A DNA stretch of 32,013 bases from the NCBI GenBank assembly GCA_043811005.1, contig JBDRNO010000026.1, positions 1 to 32,013 on the forward strand, in the 5' to 3' direction. This document shows positions 7,380-16,700 of this stretch, piece after piece (position 1 is the stretch's first letter; each line of letters starts with the position of its first letter). The DNA is from JBDRNO01 sp043811005 (GTDB lineage Bacteria > Bacteroidota > Bacteroidia > NORP154). Both the position numbers and the translations under genes were made by a program. The notes beneath the pieces were generated by a model that was not told the DNA's origin, made no database searches, and saw only the letters and a program-made list of their open reading frames with translations.

Positions 7380-8582
7380 ATGAAAACAAAATTACTATTA
7401 ACAGCAGCAGTTTTTGGATTACTGTCATTTTATTCAAAAGCGCAATATGAGCAGCTCCCAAATGCGGGATTCGAGAACTGGCAAACCTCGGGTTTGGGTG
7501 AAGACCCAAATGGCTGGGGATCAGGGAACCAGTTGACAGCATATTTCCCAAGTCTTCCGATCCTGTCATCAAAAACCACAGATGCTAATTCCGGCAATTA
7601 TGCATTGAAGGTTATTAGCGATTCAGCTACCCTTGACCCGCCTCTCGGTACCGGCAACCTGGACACAATTGCAGGTATGGTTGCAGTAAACCGTGATATG
7701 ATGAACGATATAAATGGATTACCATTTACTTCAAGACCTGATTCCATGACCGGCTACATAAAGGCAAACCTCGCCAATGGCGGTATGTGTTTCATCCAAC
7801 TATTATTGACCAAGTGGAATGCAGTTGGTGATTCCGCTGACGAAGTGGGGTTGGGATTTTATATAATGAGTTCTTCATCTGGCAGTTATATCAGGTTTTC
7901 AACTCCGATCAACTATAATATGCCCGATGATCCGGATACATTAAATTTAATCATCTACGGGGGAGCGCCTGGTCAAACGCCAATGAGGGGTAATGAATTC
8001 TTTGTTGATGACCTTTGGTTAGTATATCCTAATGCAGCTCCCGTTGCCGCAGATGATGCAGCCACAACAGAAGAAGGCGTTATGGTATCAATTGATGTGC
8101 AGTCAAATGATACCGATCCCAACGGGGATCCGTTGACCACAACTATTCTGACATCCCCGGGTAACGGTACTACTACCGTAACTGGAACAAATATAGAATA
8201 CACACCAGGCGCTGGTTTTACCGGAACAGATTCGTTTACTTATGAAGTATGTGATGATGGAACACCAACCCAGCTTTGTGATAATGCAACTGTTATTATT
8301 ACAGTAACTCCTTCTACGGGAATTGATTGGACTGTAATATGTCAAAATAAAGCAGTTCTTTTCCCTAACCCTGCTATAAATGAATTAAATGTTATCACTT
8401 CATTTAATGAGCCAATGATTTTTAACATTTATGATGTTATTGGTAAGCAGATAAAAAGTGTGGCAATAAAGGGAAAGGAGAAAATAAATACTGAAGAAAT
8501 TTCCCGTGGATTATACATATACTATATCCTTGATGAGAAAGGAAAGATACTACAGAACGGGAAATTCAGTATTACTAAATAA
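7380..8582 (+). CDS. Secreted cadherin-like-domain protein with T9SS type-A sorting domain
   Basis: The ATG at 7380 is preferred over the TTG-type frame start at 7314, because it directly begins a signal peptide (MKTKLLLTAAVFGLLSF, cleavage near SKAQ at 19-22) and lies downstream of promoter D. The protein is 400 aa. Residues about 25-215 form a beta-rich N-terminal domain opening with 'LPNAGFENWQ', like carbohydrate-binding or PCMD-type modules. Residues about 218-305 form a bacterial Ig/cadherin-like domain ('VAADDAATTEEGV...DTDPNGDPL...GTDSFTYEVCDDG'). From about 322 comes the sorting domain (AVLFPNPAINELNV ... GLYIYYILDEKG, ending FSITK). It is expected to be exported by T9SS and act at the cell surface, perhaps in adhesion or glycan binding. 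No catalytic motif is seen. A strong terminator follows. Confidence 0.87.
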   Translation: MKTKLLLTAAVFGLLSFYSKAQYEQLPNAGFENWQTSGLGEDPNGWGSGNQLTAYFPSLPILSSKTTDANSGNYALKVISDSATLDPPLGTGNLDTIAGMVAVNRDMMNDINGLPFTSRPDSMTGYIKANLANGGMCFIQLLLTKWNAVGDSADEVGLGFYIMSSSSGSYIRFSTPINYNMPDDPDTLNLIIYGGAPGQTPMRGNEFFVDDLWLVYPNAAPVAADDAATTEEGVMVSIDVQSNDTDPNGDPLTTTILTSPGNGTTTVTGTNIEYTPGAGFTGTDSFTYEVCDDGTPTQLCDNATVIITVTPSTGIDWTVICQNKAVLFPNPAINELNVITSFNEPMIFNIYDVIGKQIKSVAIKGKEKINTEEISRGLYIYYILDEKGKILQNGKFSITK

Positions 8583-8603
8583 GTAAAAGGGAATTGGAAA
8601 ACA

Positions 8604-8631
8604 AAAAGCCTCTCAAGTGAGGGGCTTTTTT
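8604..8631 (+). terminator. Rho-independent terminator
   Basis: The arms AAAAGCCTCTC and GAGGGGCTTTT, around a short AAGT-type loop, run into a T-run at 8626-8631, 22 bp after the T9SS gene. Confidence 0.8.
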
Positions 8632-8659
8632 ATTTTATAGTATTTGAGCAGTATTTTAT

Positions 8660-8920
8660 TGTATCGGAATTTACTCACTCTATTATTTGTTTTTAATGGT
8701 GTTCGTGCCTGCACGCAGAAGTGCTGTTTCGGCACGCAGGCGTGAATTCCGCTTCGCTCCATTTCAATATTTTATCCCGCAAAGCTTTATTTTAATTATT
8801 AATTAATCATTGCGTTCTTTGCGCCTGCGCACCGGAGTGCTTCGGCACACAGGTGCGTGCTTGGCGAGCTTTGCGTGAGACATTTTACGTTTTTTAATTA
8901 AATTACTTCGTTATGTTCTT
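8660..8920. repeat. Composite intergenic element 1
   Basis: Fills the gap between two convergent genes. One end has TGTATCGGAATTT (8660-8672). The other has the recurring end TTACTTCGTTATGTTCTT (8903-8920), which reaches the stop codon of the kinase gene. Inside are two GC-rich hairpin-like stretches built on GCACGCAG/CGGCACGCAGGCGTG (about 8707-8745) and CTGCGCACC...GGTGCGTGC (about 8826-8860). No ORF is supported. Confidence 0.5.
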
Positions 8921-9533
8921 AAAACAACCCATGAATCTCGGCATCTATCTTGTTGATGATTTCTCCCAGGTCTTCAGCATCTTCAAAAAAGTTATTATCA
9001 TCCACGTCAATGATCAATAATTTCCCTTGCTCATAAGTAGATATCCATGCTTCGTAGCGTTCATTAAGCCGTTTTAGGTAATCCAGGCGTATGGATTCCT
9101 CATAGTTTCTTCCTCTTTTTTGAATTTGCCTGACCAAAGTAGGAGTGCTGGCTCTTAAATAGATCAGCAGGTCAGGGGGTTGAACAAATATCATCATCGA
9201 GCTAAACAGGGCGATATAATTATCGAAATCCCTTGTGGTCATTAATCCCATGGCGTGCAGGTTGGGGGCGAAAATGTATGCATCTTCGTAAATGGTTCTG
9301 TCTTGTATGACGGTTTTTTTACTTTTTCGGATCTCCTGTATCTGATTGAAACGGCTGTTCAAAAAGTAAATTTGCAGGTTAAACGACCAGCGCTGCATGT
9401 CATTGTAAAAATCACTCAAATAGGGATTTTCTTCAGCATCTTCAAAATGGGTATCCCATTTGTAGTGCTTTGCAAGCAGCTTTGTCAGCGTGGTCTTTCC
9501 CGCCCCTATATTTCCGGCAATTGCTATGTGCAT
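8919..9533 (-). CDS. Deoxynucleoside kinase (dNK family), copy 1
   Basis: A 204 aa protein starting at the ATG at 9531-9533 (MHIAIAGNIGAGKTT); a longer frame to 9569 adds 12 residues with no family support. The P-loop is GNIGAGKTT (7-15). The substrate-site DR motif is at 78-79 (IQDRTIYED) and the LID arginines are in RGRNYE (140-145). It should transfer phosphate from ATP to a deoxynucleoside, as in the deoxyadenosine/deoxyguanosine kinase branch of salvage; the precise base preference cannot be read from the sequence. It is the last gene of the leftward group, 140 bp after YjbQ, with an A-rich degenerate repeat between. A divergent second family member lies at 21963-22640, consistent with the paired kinases found in some bacteria. 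Confidence 0.9.
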   Translation of the reverse strand: MHIAIAGNIGAGKTTLTKLLAKHYKWDTHFEDAEENPYLSDFYNDMQRWSFNLQIYFLNSRFNQIQEIRKSKKTVIQDRTIYEDAYIFAPNLHAMGLMTTRDFDNYIALFSSMMIFVQPPDLLIYLRASTPTLVRQIQKRGRNYEESIRLDYLKRLNERYEAWISTYEQGKLLIIDVDDNNFFEDAEDLGEIINKIDAEIHGLF

Positions 9534-9542
9534 GGTTTTAAT

Positions 9543-9610
9543 TAAAAAAAGTCTAAAGGGAAAAGTCAAAAGTAAAAAGTAAAAAGAAGAAAGTCAAAAG
9601 GAAACCCAAA
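9543..9610. repeat. A-rich degenerate tandem repeat
   Basis: Irregular copies of AAAAGTC/AAAAGTA (AAAAGTCAAAAGTAAAAAGT and similar) lie in the gap between yjbQ and the kinase. This looks like slippage-type or repeat-remnant DNA; nothing else is seen in 9611-9673. Confidence 0.6.
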
Positions 9611-9673
9611 AAATTTAATAATCATCTAAAAAAGTTTGCTGTAAAAATAAAGAATGTGAATAATACGGTTTAG

Positions 9674-10093
9674 TTATTCTCCTATAATTTTAACCAGGAT
9701 ACGTTTTCTGCGTCTTCCGTCAAACTCACCATAGAATATTTGTTCCCATGGCCCAAAGTCCAATTGACCGCCAGTAATTGCAACTACTACTTCACGGCCC
9801 ATGATCTGTCTTTTCAAATGTGCGTCACCATTATCTTCTCCTGTACGGTTATGGTGATACCGGCTTATTGGCTCATGAGGCGCCAAATTCTCCAGCCAAT
9901 CCTCATAGTCCTGGTGCAGTCCGGATTCATCGTCATTTATAAAAACGGAAGCAGTAATGTGCATGGCATTAACAAGTACCAGCCCATTTTTGATACCGCT
10001 TTCATACAGACATTTTTCGACCTGTTGCGTAATGTTGATGAAATCCCTGCGCTTGGGAACATCAAACCAGAGTTCTTTTCGATAACTTTTCAT
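9674..10093 (-). CDS. yjbQ: YjbQ family protein (UPF0047)
   Basis: A 139 aa protein, the usual length for the family. Signature blocks are 'GLVLVNAMHITASVFINDDE' (38-56), 'HHNRTGEDNGDAHLK' (80-94) and 'VAITGGQLDFGPWEQIFYGEFDG' (about 104-126). E. coli YjbQ has a weak thiamine-phosphate synthase activity when overproduced, but the true role of the family remains unsettled. The histidines H45, H80/H81 and H92 are likely metal or active-site ligands by family comparison. Its start lies 12 bp after the stop of the propeller-like gene, so they should be one transcript. It is a cytosolic housekeeping-type protein with no oddities seen. Confidence 0.88.
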   Translation of the reverse strand: MKSYRKELWFDVPKRRDFINITQQVEKCLYESGIKNGLVLVNAMHITASVFINDDESGLHQDYEDWLENLAPHEPISRYHHNRTGEDNGDAHLKRQIMGREVVVAITGGQLDFGPWEQIFYGEFDGRRRKRILVKIIGE

Positions 10094-10105
10094 GGTTTTT
10101 ATAAG

Positions 10106-11062
10106 CTATTCTTTAATTAAATACAAATCCAAGCTCTTTCCTCTTAATAAAAACAGCTTTTGTTTTTCGATTCTGACATCTCGATAAATCGGGGATTCAA
10201 CCACGATTGAATCAGGATAGGCGGGAAGATTTATTGAATTTTTTTCAAAACTTTTAAGATGATAACTCTTAAGATAATTATCAGAGAAATAAAAAATATT
10301 ATCACCAACGACCTGAAATGAAGTCAATCTTTTTAACGGGATGGTCTTATAATATGTGCCGTAAAAATCAAATACCATGATACCGGTTTCGGGGTTGTTA
10401 AGATAAACCCAGTTGTTGTATTCAATAAGGTAATTCGGGTTTATTTCTATCCCCAGTAATTGATTTATATCGCCACTATGGTATGTGGTTTTAAGATTTT
10501 GATCAAGGCGTATTAACCGGAAATCTTTTGGATCATATATCCAAAGCCCATTATCGTTTGATGTACAAATCAGCGTAGTTTGTTCAAAGCCCATTTGCTC
10601 CAATGAAATATTTCCTCCTAAAATGCTAAGAGCATTATCTAAAAAAATGACCTGAGCGAAGTCTTTATAGAACAACAGCAATCTTAAAGGGTTGGCGGCA
10701 TCAACAAAAGAGATATTCCCAAGGTTTTTGTTGCTGTATGTGCTGAGGAGGATTCCCTTTGGGTTGTATTTTAATAATTGTTCATTTTCAACAATATAAA
10801 GCTGTCCTAAATTATCAGTAGTGAAAAGTGAGGTATTTACAGGGATGGTTTTGAGGAGGGAGAAGGTGGGTTCTGGATGCTGGATGCTGGATACTGGATG
10901 TTGGATATTAGATATTAGATATTTGTTATTGTCATAGTCATTGTCAATTGCCAATTGCCGATTGCCGACTGCCGACTGGGTATTGGGTGATTGGGCAAAG
11001 TAGCAGGCAGTAAGTAGCAGGCAGTTAGCAATGAAGAGGGAAATAGTGATGGATTGATTCAT
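10106..11062 (-). CDS. Propeller-like exported protein with repeat-derived N-terminus
   Basis: A 318 aa protein. Residues about 67-318 contain repeating beta-strand units ('LYIVENEQLLKYNPKG', 'GLWIYDPKDFRLIRLDQ', 'VYLNNPETGIMVFDFYGTYYKTI') like an NHL/six-bladed propeller. I do not recognise a specific family. The first 24 residues (MNQSITISLFIANCLLLTACYF) resemble a signal peptide with a possible lipobox LTAC at 17-20, but there are no basic residues at the N-terminus. The DNA for residues about 11-66 is made of degenerate tandem repeats (see 10866-11032), so the natural N-terminus may have been replaced or invaded. It lies between GH3 (39 bp gap) and yjbQ (12 bp), indicating co-transcription. 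Possible roles are envelope-anchored binding or a scaffold; none is shown. Confidence 0.65.
   Translation of the reverse strand: MNQSITISLFIANCLLLTACYFAQSPNTQSAVGNRQLAIDNDYDNNKYLISNIQHPVSSIQHPEPTFSLLKTIPVNTSLFTTDNLGQLYIVENEQLLKYNPKGILLSTYSNKNLGNISFVDAANPLRLLLFYKDFAQVIFLDNALSILGGNISLEQMGFEQTTLICTSNDNGLWIYDPKDFRLIRLDQNLKTTYHSGDINQLLGIEINPNYLIEYNNWVYLNNPETGIMVFDFYGTYYKTIPLKRLTSFQVVGDNIFYFSDNYLKSYHLKSFEKNSINLPAYPDSIVVESPIYRDVRIEKQKLFLLRGKSLDLYLIKE
10866..11032. repeat. Degenerate tandem repeats inside a coding region
   Basis: Three adjoining blocks read on the + strand: GGATGCT/GGATACT/GGATATTAGATATT units (10873-10925), GTCAATTGCCAATTGCCGA units (10931-10979), and two copies of GTAGCAGGCAGT (10999-11027). 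Similar units occur in non-coding DNA at 20643-20680 and 21008-21091. They encode residues about 11-66 of the propeller-like protein without a stop codon. Confidence 0.7.
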
Positions 11063-11101
11063 TTAATATTTTTTTTCTCTTTATTAATTTTTTAAATCAA
11101 T

Positions 11102-12616
11102 TTACGATTCAATCATCGTCAAGATCTCCTCAACAATCTTTCTGTCGTTCGACAACCGTGGCACCTTATTTTGTCCTCCGAGCTTTCCTTTTCTTTTCAG
11201 CCAGTTATAAAAGGTATCCGTGGGTATTTCTCTTATCACCGGCTCTTTTAAAGTTAAATTGCCTACTCTTTTCGCTTCATAATCAGAATTTAATGATTTA
11301 AGGGCATTATCAAGTGTTTCTTTGAAAAAATCTATGTTGCCTGGCTTTGTTTCAAACTCTATCAGCCATTCATGTGTTCCGGTTCCATTTTCACTCATGT
11401 ATACCGGAGCGGCAGTATATTCTTTGATCACAGCCCCTGATCTTTCACAAGCTATAGCAAGGGCTTTTTCAGCATTATCAATGATCAGTTCTTCACCAAA
11501 AGCATTGATAAAATGTACAGTACGTCCTGTAATTTCGATCCTGAAAGGGTTTAATGAGGTGAATTTAATGGTGTCGCCAATTTTATATCGCCATAATCCT
11601 GCATTTGTGGAGATTATTATTGCATAATTTATGTCTGTTTCAACTTCATCTAATATTAAGGTTTTGGGATTTTCTTTATCTATTTCTTCCATTGGAATAA
11701 ATTCATAGTAAACACCATAGTCAAGCATGAGAAGCATCTCTTCCGAATCTGTCAGGTCCTGAATGCCAAAAAATCCTTCTGAGGCACTGTAAATTGCCAG
11801 GTAGTTCATTTTATAAGAGGGTATTATCTTTTTAAATTGCTCCCTGTAAGGATTGAAATTTACTCCTCCATGCATGAAGAGTTCGAGTCCGGGCCATACT
11901 TCCAAAAGATTGCTTTTACCGCTTTTTTGCAGAATACGTTTTAATAAAACCAATGCCCAGGAAGGAACCCCGGCAATGTTGGTGACATTTTCATTAATAG
12001 TTGCTGCAGCTATCTTTTCTATTTTGCTTTCAAATTCGTCCATTAAAGCAATTGAACGTTTAGGGGTGCGAATTAATTCTACCCACAAGGGAGTGTTTTG
12101 TATGAGAATTGAAGATAGATCTCCGTAATATGATTCGTTGCCAGGGTTGTTTGTTTTATAGCTCCCCCCAAGAGTCAATCCTTTTCCGGTGAATATTTTG
12201 GTATCAGGATTGTTATTGCAGTATAATGAGAGCATGTCTTTTCCCCCTTTATAATGACATTCCTCCAATGCTTCAATGCTCACAGGTATGAACTTGCTTT
12301 TATCACTTGTAGTACCTGAGGATTTGGAAAACCACTTTATTTCTGACGGCCACAACAGGTTTTGTTCTCCTTTTCGTAATCTTGTGATGTAGGGCTTAAT
12401 TGTTTCATAATCCTGTACAGGTACTCTTTCCTTATATTCTTTTAATGTTTTTATTGACTTGTATTCGAATTTTTTACCCCACTCGGTATTTTTTGCAGCA
12501 GCTATGAGCTTCCTCAACCATTCGTCCTGAACATCATGAGGGTATTTCATGAATAAATCGATCTGATGAATCCTCTTCTTCATCATCCAGGATACTATGG
12601 AGTTTATTAAAGGCAT
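11102..12616 (-). CDS. GH3 family acyl-adenylating protein
   Basis: A 504 aa protein of the GH3 superfamily (ANL-type adenylating enzymes; the plant members conjugate amino acids to jasmonate or auxin). The ATP-binding loop is SSGTTSDKSKFIPVS (99-113). The adenylate-binding YSASEG is at 276-281. The C-terminal hinge blocks are YKIGDTIKF (344-352) and ITGRT.HFINAFGEEL (362-377). The length is that of bacterial GH3 proteins, which are common in Bacteroidota but whose acid and amine substrates are unknown. It is the first gene of the leftward set GH3, propeller, yjbQ, dNK. It is preceded by a hairpin-bearing repeat element (12620-12797). No signal peptide is seen, so a cytosolic location is expected. 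Confidence 0.9.
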   Translation of the reverse strand: MPLINSIVSWMMKKRIHQIDLFMKYPHDVQDEWLRKLIAAAKNTEWGKKFEYKSIKTLKEYKERVPVQDYETIKPYITRLRKGEQNLLWPSEIKWFSKSSGTTSDKSKFIPVSIEALEECHYKGGKDMLSLYCNNNPDTKIFTGKGLTLGGSYKTNNPGNESYYGDLSSILIQNTPLWVELIRTPKRSIALMDEFESKIEKIAAATINENVTNIAGVPSWALVLLKRILQKSGKSNLLEVWPGLELFMHGGVNFNPYREQFKKIIPSYKMNYLAIYSASEGFFGIQDLTDSEEMLLMLDYGVYYEFIPMEEIDKENPKTLILDEVETDINYAIIISTNAGLWRYKIGDTIKFTSLNPFRIEITGRTVHFINAFGEELIIDNAEKALAIACERSGAVIKEYTAAPVYMSENGTGTHEWLIEFETKPGNIDFFKETLDNALKSLNSDYEAKRVGNLTLKEPVIREIPTDTFYNWLKRKGKLGGQNKVPRLSNDRKIVEEILTMIES

Positions 12617-12619
12617 TTT

Positions 12620-12797
12620 TAATTGAATGGATCGAATTTTTAAAAAATATTAATAAAAACCACAGATTACACGGATTTCACTGATTTTTAATCTGTGAAA
12701 TCTGTGGTTTCATTTACTCATACCGCATAGTCATGCGCTCGAAAAACCCCTCGTGAATGCTTCGCATTTCATTAATTAATTTGCAAAGTTATGTTTG
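12620..12797. repeat. Composite intergenic element 2 with hairpin
   Basis: One end, near the GH3 start, has ATGGATCGAATTTTTAA, a degraded copy of the TGTATCGGAATT end. In the middle is a long hairpin at 12657-12710 (AAACCACAGATT...AATCTGTGGTTT). The far end has AATTTGCAAAGTTATG at about 12778-12793. It fills the gap between divergent GH3 and the DUF2797 gene. Confidence 0.55.
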
Positions 12798-12825
12798 TAT
12801 TGTTTATTGATTATCGTTAATTGTT

Positions 12826-12833
12826 TAATTTTG
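12826..12833 (+). promoter_or_regulatory. Possible -7 box of the DUF2797 gene
   Basis: TAATTTTG matches TAnnTTTG exactly and lies 44 bp before the ATG at 12878. TTG at 12800-12802 gives a spacer of 23 bp, a little long for a -33 element, so only the -7 box is supported. Confidence 0.4.
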
Positions 12834-12877
12834 TTTGTTTTTGGAATAGTCATAAATCAATCAAAAATACAAAATTT

Positions 12878-13672
12878 ATGGAAATAACCGGACAAATACT
12901 TAAGATGAGAACGGAAATGAAGGATCCGGTTCAATATAGACTGCCTGTTGGTGATGGGCAAATTGACATGAATGCACTTATTGGCAAGCATATCACGCTT
13001 AAGTATAACAACGAAATACGCTGCATTTTCTGTGGCAGGAAAACCAGGAAGTCTTTTGCCCAGGGATACTGCTATCCTTGTTTTATTGACTGCCCTGAAA
13101 CAGCAGAGTGTATAATAAGGCCTGAACTATGCAGGGCGCATGAAGGGATCGGCCGTGATATTGAGTGGGAAAGAAAAAATCACTTGCAGGAACATTTTGT
13201 TTACCTGGCAATATCAAGCGGTTTAAAGGTTGGTGTCACTCGTTCAACACCGGCGCTGACACGCTGGATTGACCAGGGCGCAGGGAAAGCCATTTGTTTG
13301 GCACAAACACCTAACCGTTATATAGCCGGGTGCATAGAAGTTGAGCTTAAAAAATATATTTCTGATAGAACCCAATGGCAGCGGATGCTTAAAAACGAAG
13401 TGCAGGATGCAGATCTTGGTAAAGAGAAATTAAAGATGGCAAAACTATTACCGTGTGAATTGAGAGAATACCTGAGCGACAATAACGATATTACAGGGAT
13501 AAACTACCCGGTAAATGAGTACCCAGAGAAAGTGAAAAGTGTTGGTTTTGATAAATTGCATCAAATTTCAGGTATTTTAGATGGGATAAAGGGGCAGTAC
13601 CTGATCTTTGATGATGGGAGGGTATTAAATATCCGCAAACATAATGGGTATGTGATTGAGTTGGGTTGCTAA
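12878..13672 (+). CDS. DUF2797 family cysteine-rich protein
   Basis: The ATG at 12878 (MEITGQILKMRTE) is taken as the start, since the extra codons from 12821 are AT-rich leader that contains the -7 box. The protein is 264 aa. It has a cluster of likely zinc ligands C49, C52, C65, C68, C72, C78, C85 and H88 (IRCIFCGRK ... GYCYPCF.DCPE). Next comes a GIY-YIG-like stretch (FVYLAISSGLKVGVTRSTPALTRWIDQGA) of the kind seen in DUF2797 proteins. It ends with a C-terminal 'IKGQYLIFDDGRVLNIRKHNGY' block. The family is widely conserved in Bacteroidota and Actinobacteria and has no settled function; nucleic-acid binding is a reasonable guess. It is a single-gene transcript ended by the bidirectional terminator at 13699. 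Confidence 0.85.
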   Translation: MEITGQILKMRTEMKDPVQYRLPVGDGQIDMNALIGKHITLKYNNEIRCIFCGRKTRKSFAQGYCYPCFIDCPETAECIIRPELCRAHEGIGRDIEWERKNHLQEHFVYLAISSGLKVGVTRSTPALTRWIDQGAGKAICLAQTPNRYIAGCIEVELKKYISDRTQWQRMLKNEVQDADLGKEKLKMAKLLPCELREYLSDNNDITGINYPVNEYPEKVKSVGFDKLHQISGILDGIKGQYLIFDDGRVLNIRKHNGYVIELGC

Positions 13673-13698
13673 GGTTTTCCAAAGGCACATCTTAGATA

Positions 13699-13731
13699 AA
13701 ACCCTCAGGGTTTTCAAAACCCTGAGGGTTT
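13699..13731. terminator. Bidirectional terminator between convergent genes
   Basis: The perfect inverted repeat AAACCCTCAGGGTTTT / AAAACCCTGAGGGTTT lies between the stop of DUF2797 and the stop of the OmpA protein. The A- and T-ends suit termination from both sides. Confidence 0.75.
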
Positions 13732-13768
13732 AGCACTAAAGGTTTAGTCCGTCATAATTATATTTCCG

Positions 13769-16700
13769 CTACTTTATCCTGAAATGAACGCTCTTGATGA
13801 CCTTTTTGTCAGCCGTGGTTACATCCACGCGCCACTCTCCGGTCCAGGCGGGAATGATAGTTTTGTAACTGTAGGTTCTCCATTGAGGGCCTTTAACCGG
13901 CAGCTCAATGTTTGCCATTTCTTTATTGCCAAAATACCAGACATGAAAAATTGATGATTCAATACCTGTCTCAAGCATTACTTTGGTAAAGAGATAGAGG
14001 CGTCCAATATCACCTGGGAACACTGTTCCTTCTTGCATTGGTGTGAGATCTTCGACCGAGCGGCATGTTGCGGCTTGTACCACGGTAATGCCGCCTGCAC
14101 TAATTGGAGGTTTTTTCTCAACTTTTTCTTTTGGCTTGCTAATAATTTCATCTGCAAATTCTTCAATGTAACTAATATCCATTTCCTTAGTAACACCAAT
14201 CACCTTTATCTCTGTTCTCCTGTTTTTTTGCATTCCTACAGTATTGTACGTACCATCAGGAAAAAAATTAGAGGCGATAGGCCGGGATTCACCATAACTT
14301 TCTATCAGGAGCCGGGTTTTACTAATCCCATGGTCTGTTAAATAATCAACCACTACCTGTGCCCTCGCTTTTGAGAGCATTTGATTGTAGTTTTCCTCAC
14401 CTAACGAACATGTATGACCGGAAATTTCAATTACCAATGAAGCGTATTGTTTCATCAGGTTTAACAACCTGTCTAATTCAACAATGGATTCGGATCTTAA
14501 TGTGTTTTTTTCAACATCGTAAAATAGATTCCTGAAGATTACTTTTTCCCCGATGAATTTTTCTTCAGCAGGCATCTTGCTTTCTTTTACGGGTTCTACT
14601 GTTTTTTTTACAATTTCTTCAGGTTCCTTAATCTTTTCTTCCGGGTTTTTGATAATTTCTTCTGGTTCTTTCACTTGTTCCTCAGTTACAATAGCAATTT
14701 CCCCGGGTTCCTTTACTTGTTCTTCCGGTTCTGTAGTAATTTCTTCAGGTTCTTTTACCAGTTCTTCTGTTACTATTGCAATTTCTTCAGGTTCTTTCAC
14801 GATTTCCCCGGGTTCTTTCCCGTGTTTTTCTGCTAATGCGATCTCTCCGATTGCAATAGTTTCTAACTCTTCATATATACGTTTTTCTTCTGATATTGCT
14901 TTGGCAAGGTTTTTTTCAGCCATAGCAAGTTCTATTTGAGCTTCTTCAACTCGTTTTACCTCTGCTTTAGCAAGCTCTTTAGCTATAACTTGCGCCTCAA
15001 GATGAAGGCGTTTTTCCTGTTGTTTGGTTGCCATAGCGAGGTCATATTGTGTTTTTTCTATTTCTTTTTGTGCTGCCATAACCTGCTCTTCTATGCGCAG
15101 GCGTTCATCTTTTGATTCTTCTGCCGCAAGATCTTCTTTTGTTTTTTCAAGCTTTGTTTCCGCTGCTTTTACGAATTCGTCTTCTTCTATTACAAGCTCT
15201 TTTGTTTTATTTTTTGTATCTGCAAAAAGGCGTTCTTCCTGTTTAGCCACTTCTCTATCAAGTGCTTCCTTTGCTTTAATAAGTTTTACCCTGGCTGTTT
15301 TTACGAGTTCTTCTTCTGCTTTTGAAAGGTCTTTAGTTTTGGATTGTGCTTTTTCAAGCAATTGTTTTTTCTGCTCAATTTCCATGTCTTTATCTGCGAA
15401 TGCGAGCTCTTTATTTACTTTTGAGAGTTCTTCTTTTATTGTTTTGGTTTGCGCTTCTTTATTAAGGTACTCTTTCTCGGTTGTTGCCATTATAAGTTTT
15501 TCCTGTACACTTGCAAGCTCTTCTTCTTTTACCTTAATTTTTGTTAGTTTTTCATAGCGTTCTTCTTCTGTTTTTGCTTTTGCGAGCTCTTCTTTTACTA
15601 CAGCAAGCTCTTTTTCAGTTGTTTTTACAAGTATTTCCTCTGCTTTTATTAGTTCTATAGCTTTTGTTTGTGCTTCGGCACGAAGGTGTTTATCCTGTTC
15701 TTTCGTTGCTTTTGTAAGTTTTGCTTTTACATTGGCAAGTTCATCTTCTGCTGTATTTGCCTTAGCTATTATTTGCAGGCGCTCTTGTTCCTCTGCTTCT
15801 TTTGCAAATTCATCTTCTGCTTTTGTTTCCACCTCTTTATAAATGCGTTCTTCTTCAACCACTGCTTTCGCAAGTTCAGATTCTGTATTTGCAAGATCTT
15901 CTTTTATTGTATCAAGTTCGGCTTGTTTATGAAGGCGTTCTTCTTCAGTTGTTGCTTTTTTAAGCCCCTCCTCCGCTGTTGTTACCTGTGCTTCTTGAAT
16001 TAAGCGCTCTTCTTCTCTTCTTGCAATTTCTTTTTCTGCTTTTACAAGATTTTCTAATTCTATTTCAAGTTCTTCAGCTTTATTGGCAAGTTTATCCAAT
16101 TTATCAACAAGATCTTTTTGTTCTTTCGTCTGTTTTTCAAATTCAGCCAACTGTTTTTTTGTTGTTTTAGTAAATCCCTTAAATTCTACGGTAAGCTCTT
16201 TAGTTATTTCAGCCATATCTTCCAATTCTGTAACGATTTCTTCTTTTGATTTCACTGGTTCTTCCTCTTGTTTTGTAAGCATTTCAAATTTGCTTTTAAA
16301 TTCTTCTGTCACTTTAGCAAGTTCCTGGATTTCATTTAACTGTATTTCTATTGCATTCTGAAATTCTTTTGTATTAAAGGCAAGTGTTTTTGATCTTTTC
16401 GCTAGTTTTTCCGGTTCACCAGTGAGTTTATCCAGTTTTGTTGTAAGATTTTCGGGTTTTTTAACAAGTGTATTTAATTTTCTTGAAAGTTGTTCCGTTA
16501 CACTTGCAAGAATAATTGGTTCCGGGCCAAAAGCCTCGATTTTCCCTACAAGTTTTTCTGCTCTTTTGGCGAGATATGTTAATTCATTAATCTGTTCTTC
16601 TGTCCCTTTCACAAGCGTAGCAAAATCTTTCTCCAATAATGCGACCCTTGTTTCTTCCTCCAATTCTTTCTCCATCTGTTTCATGGTAAGATAAATAGTT

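Noticed and set aside
10866..11032. Possible CRISPR array or minisatellite
   Set aside because: Units are 6-12 bp, degenerate and contiguous with no spacers. No cas genes occur in the window.
14553..16694. Several Ser/Phe-rich plus-strand ORFs opposite the OmpA protein
   Set aside because: They are mirror frames of the Glu/Lys-rich coiled coil; their composition is fully explained by the antisense of GAA/AAA codons.
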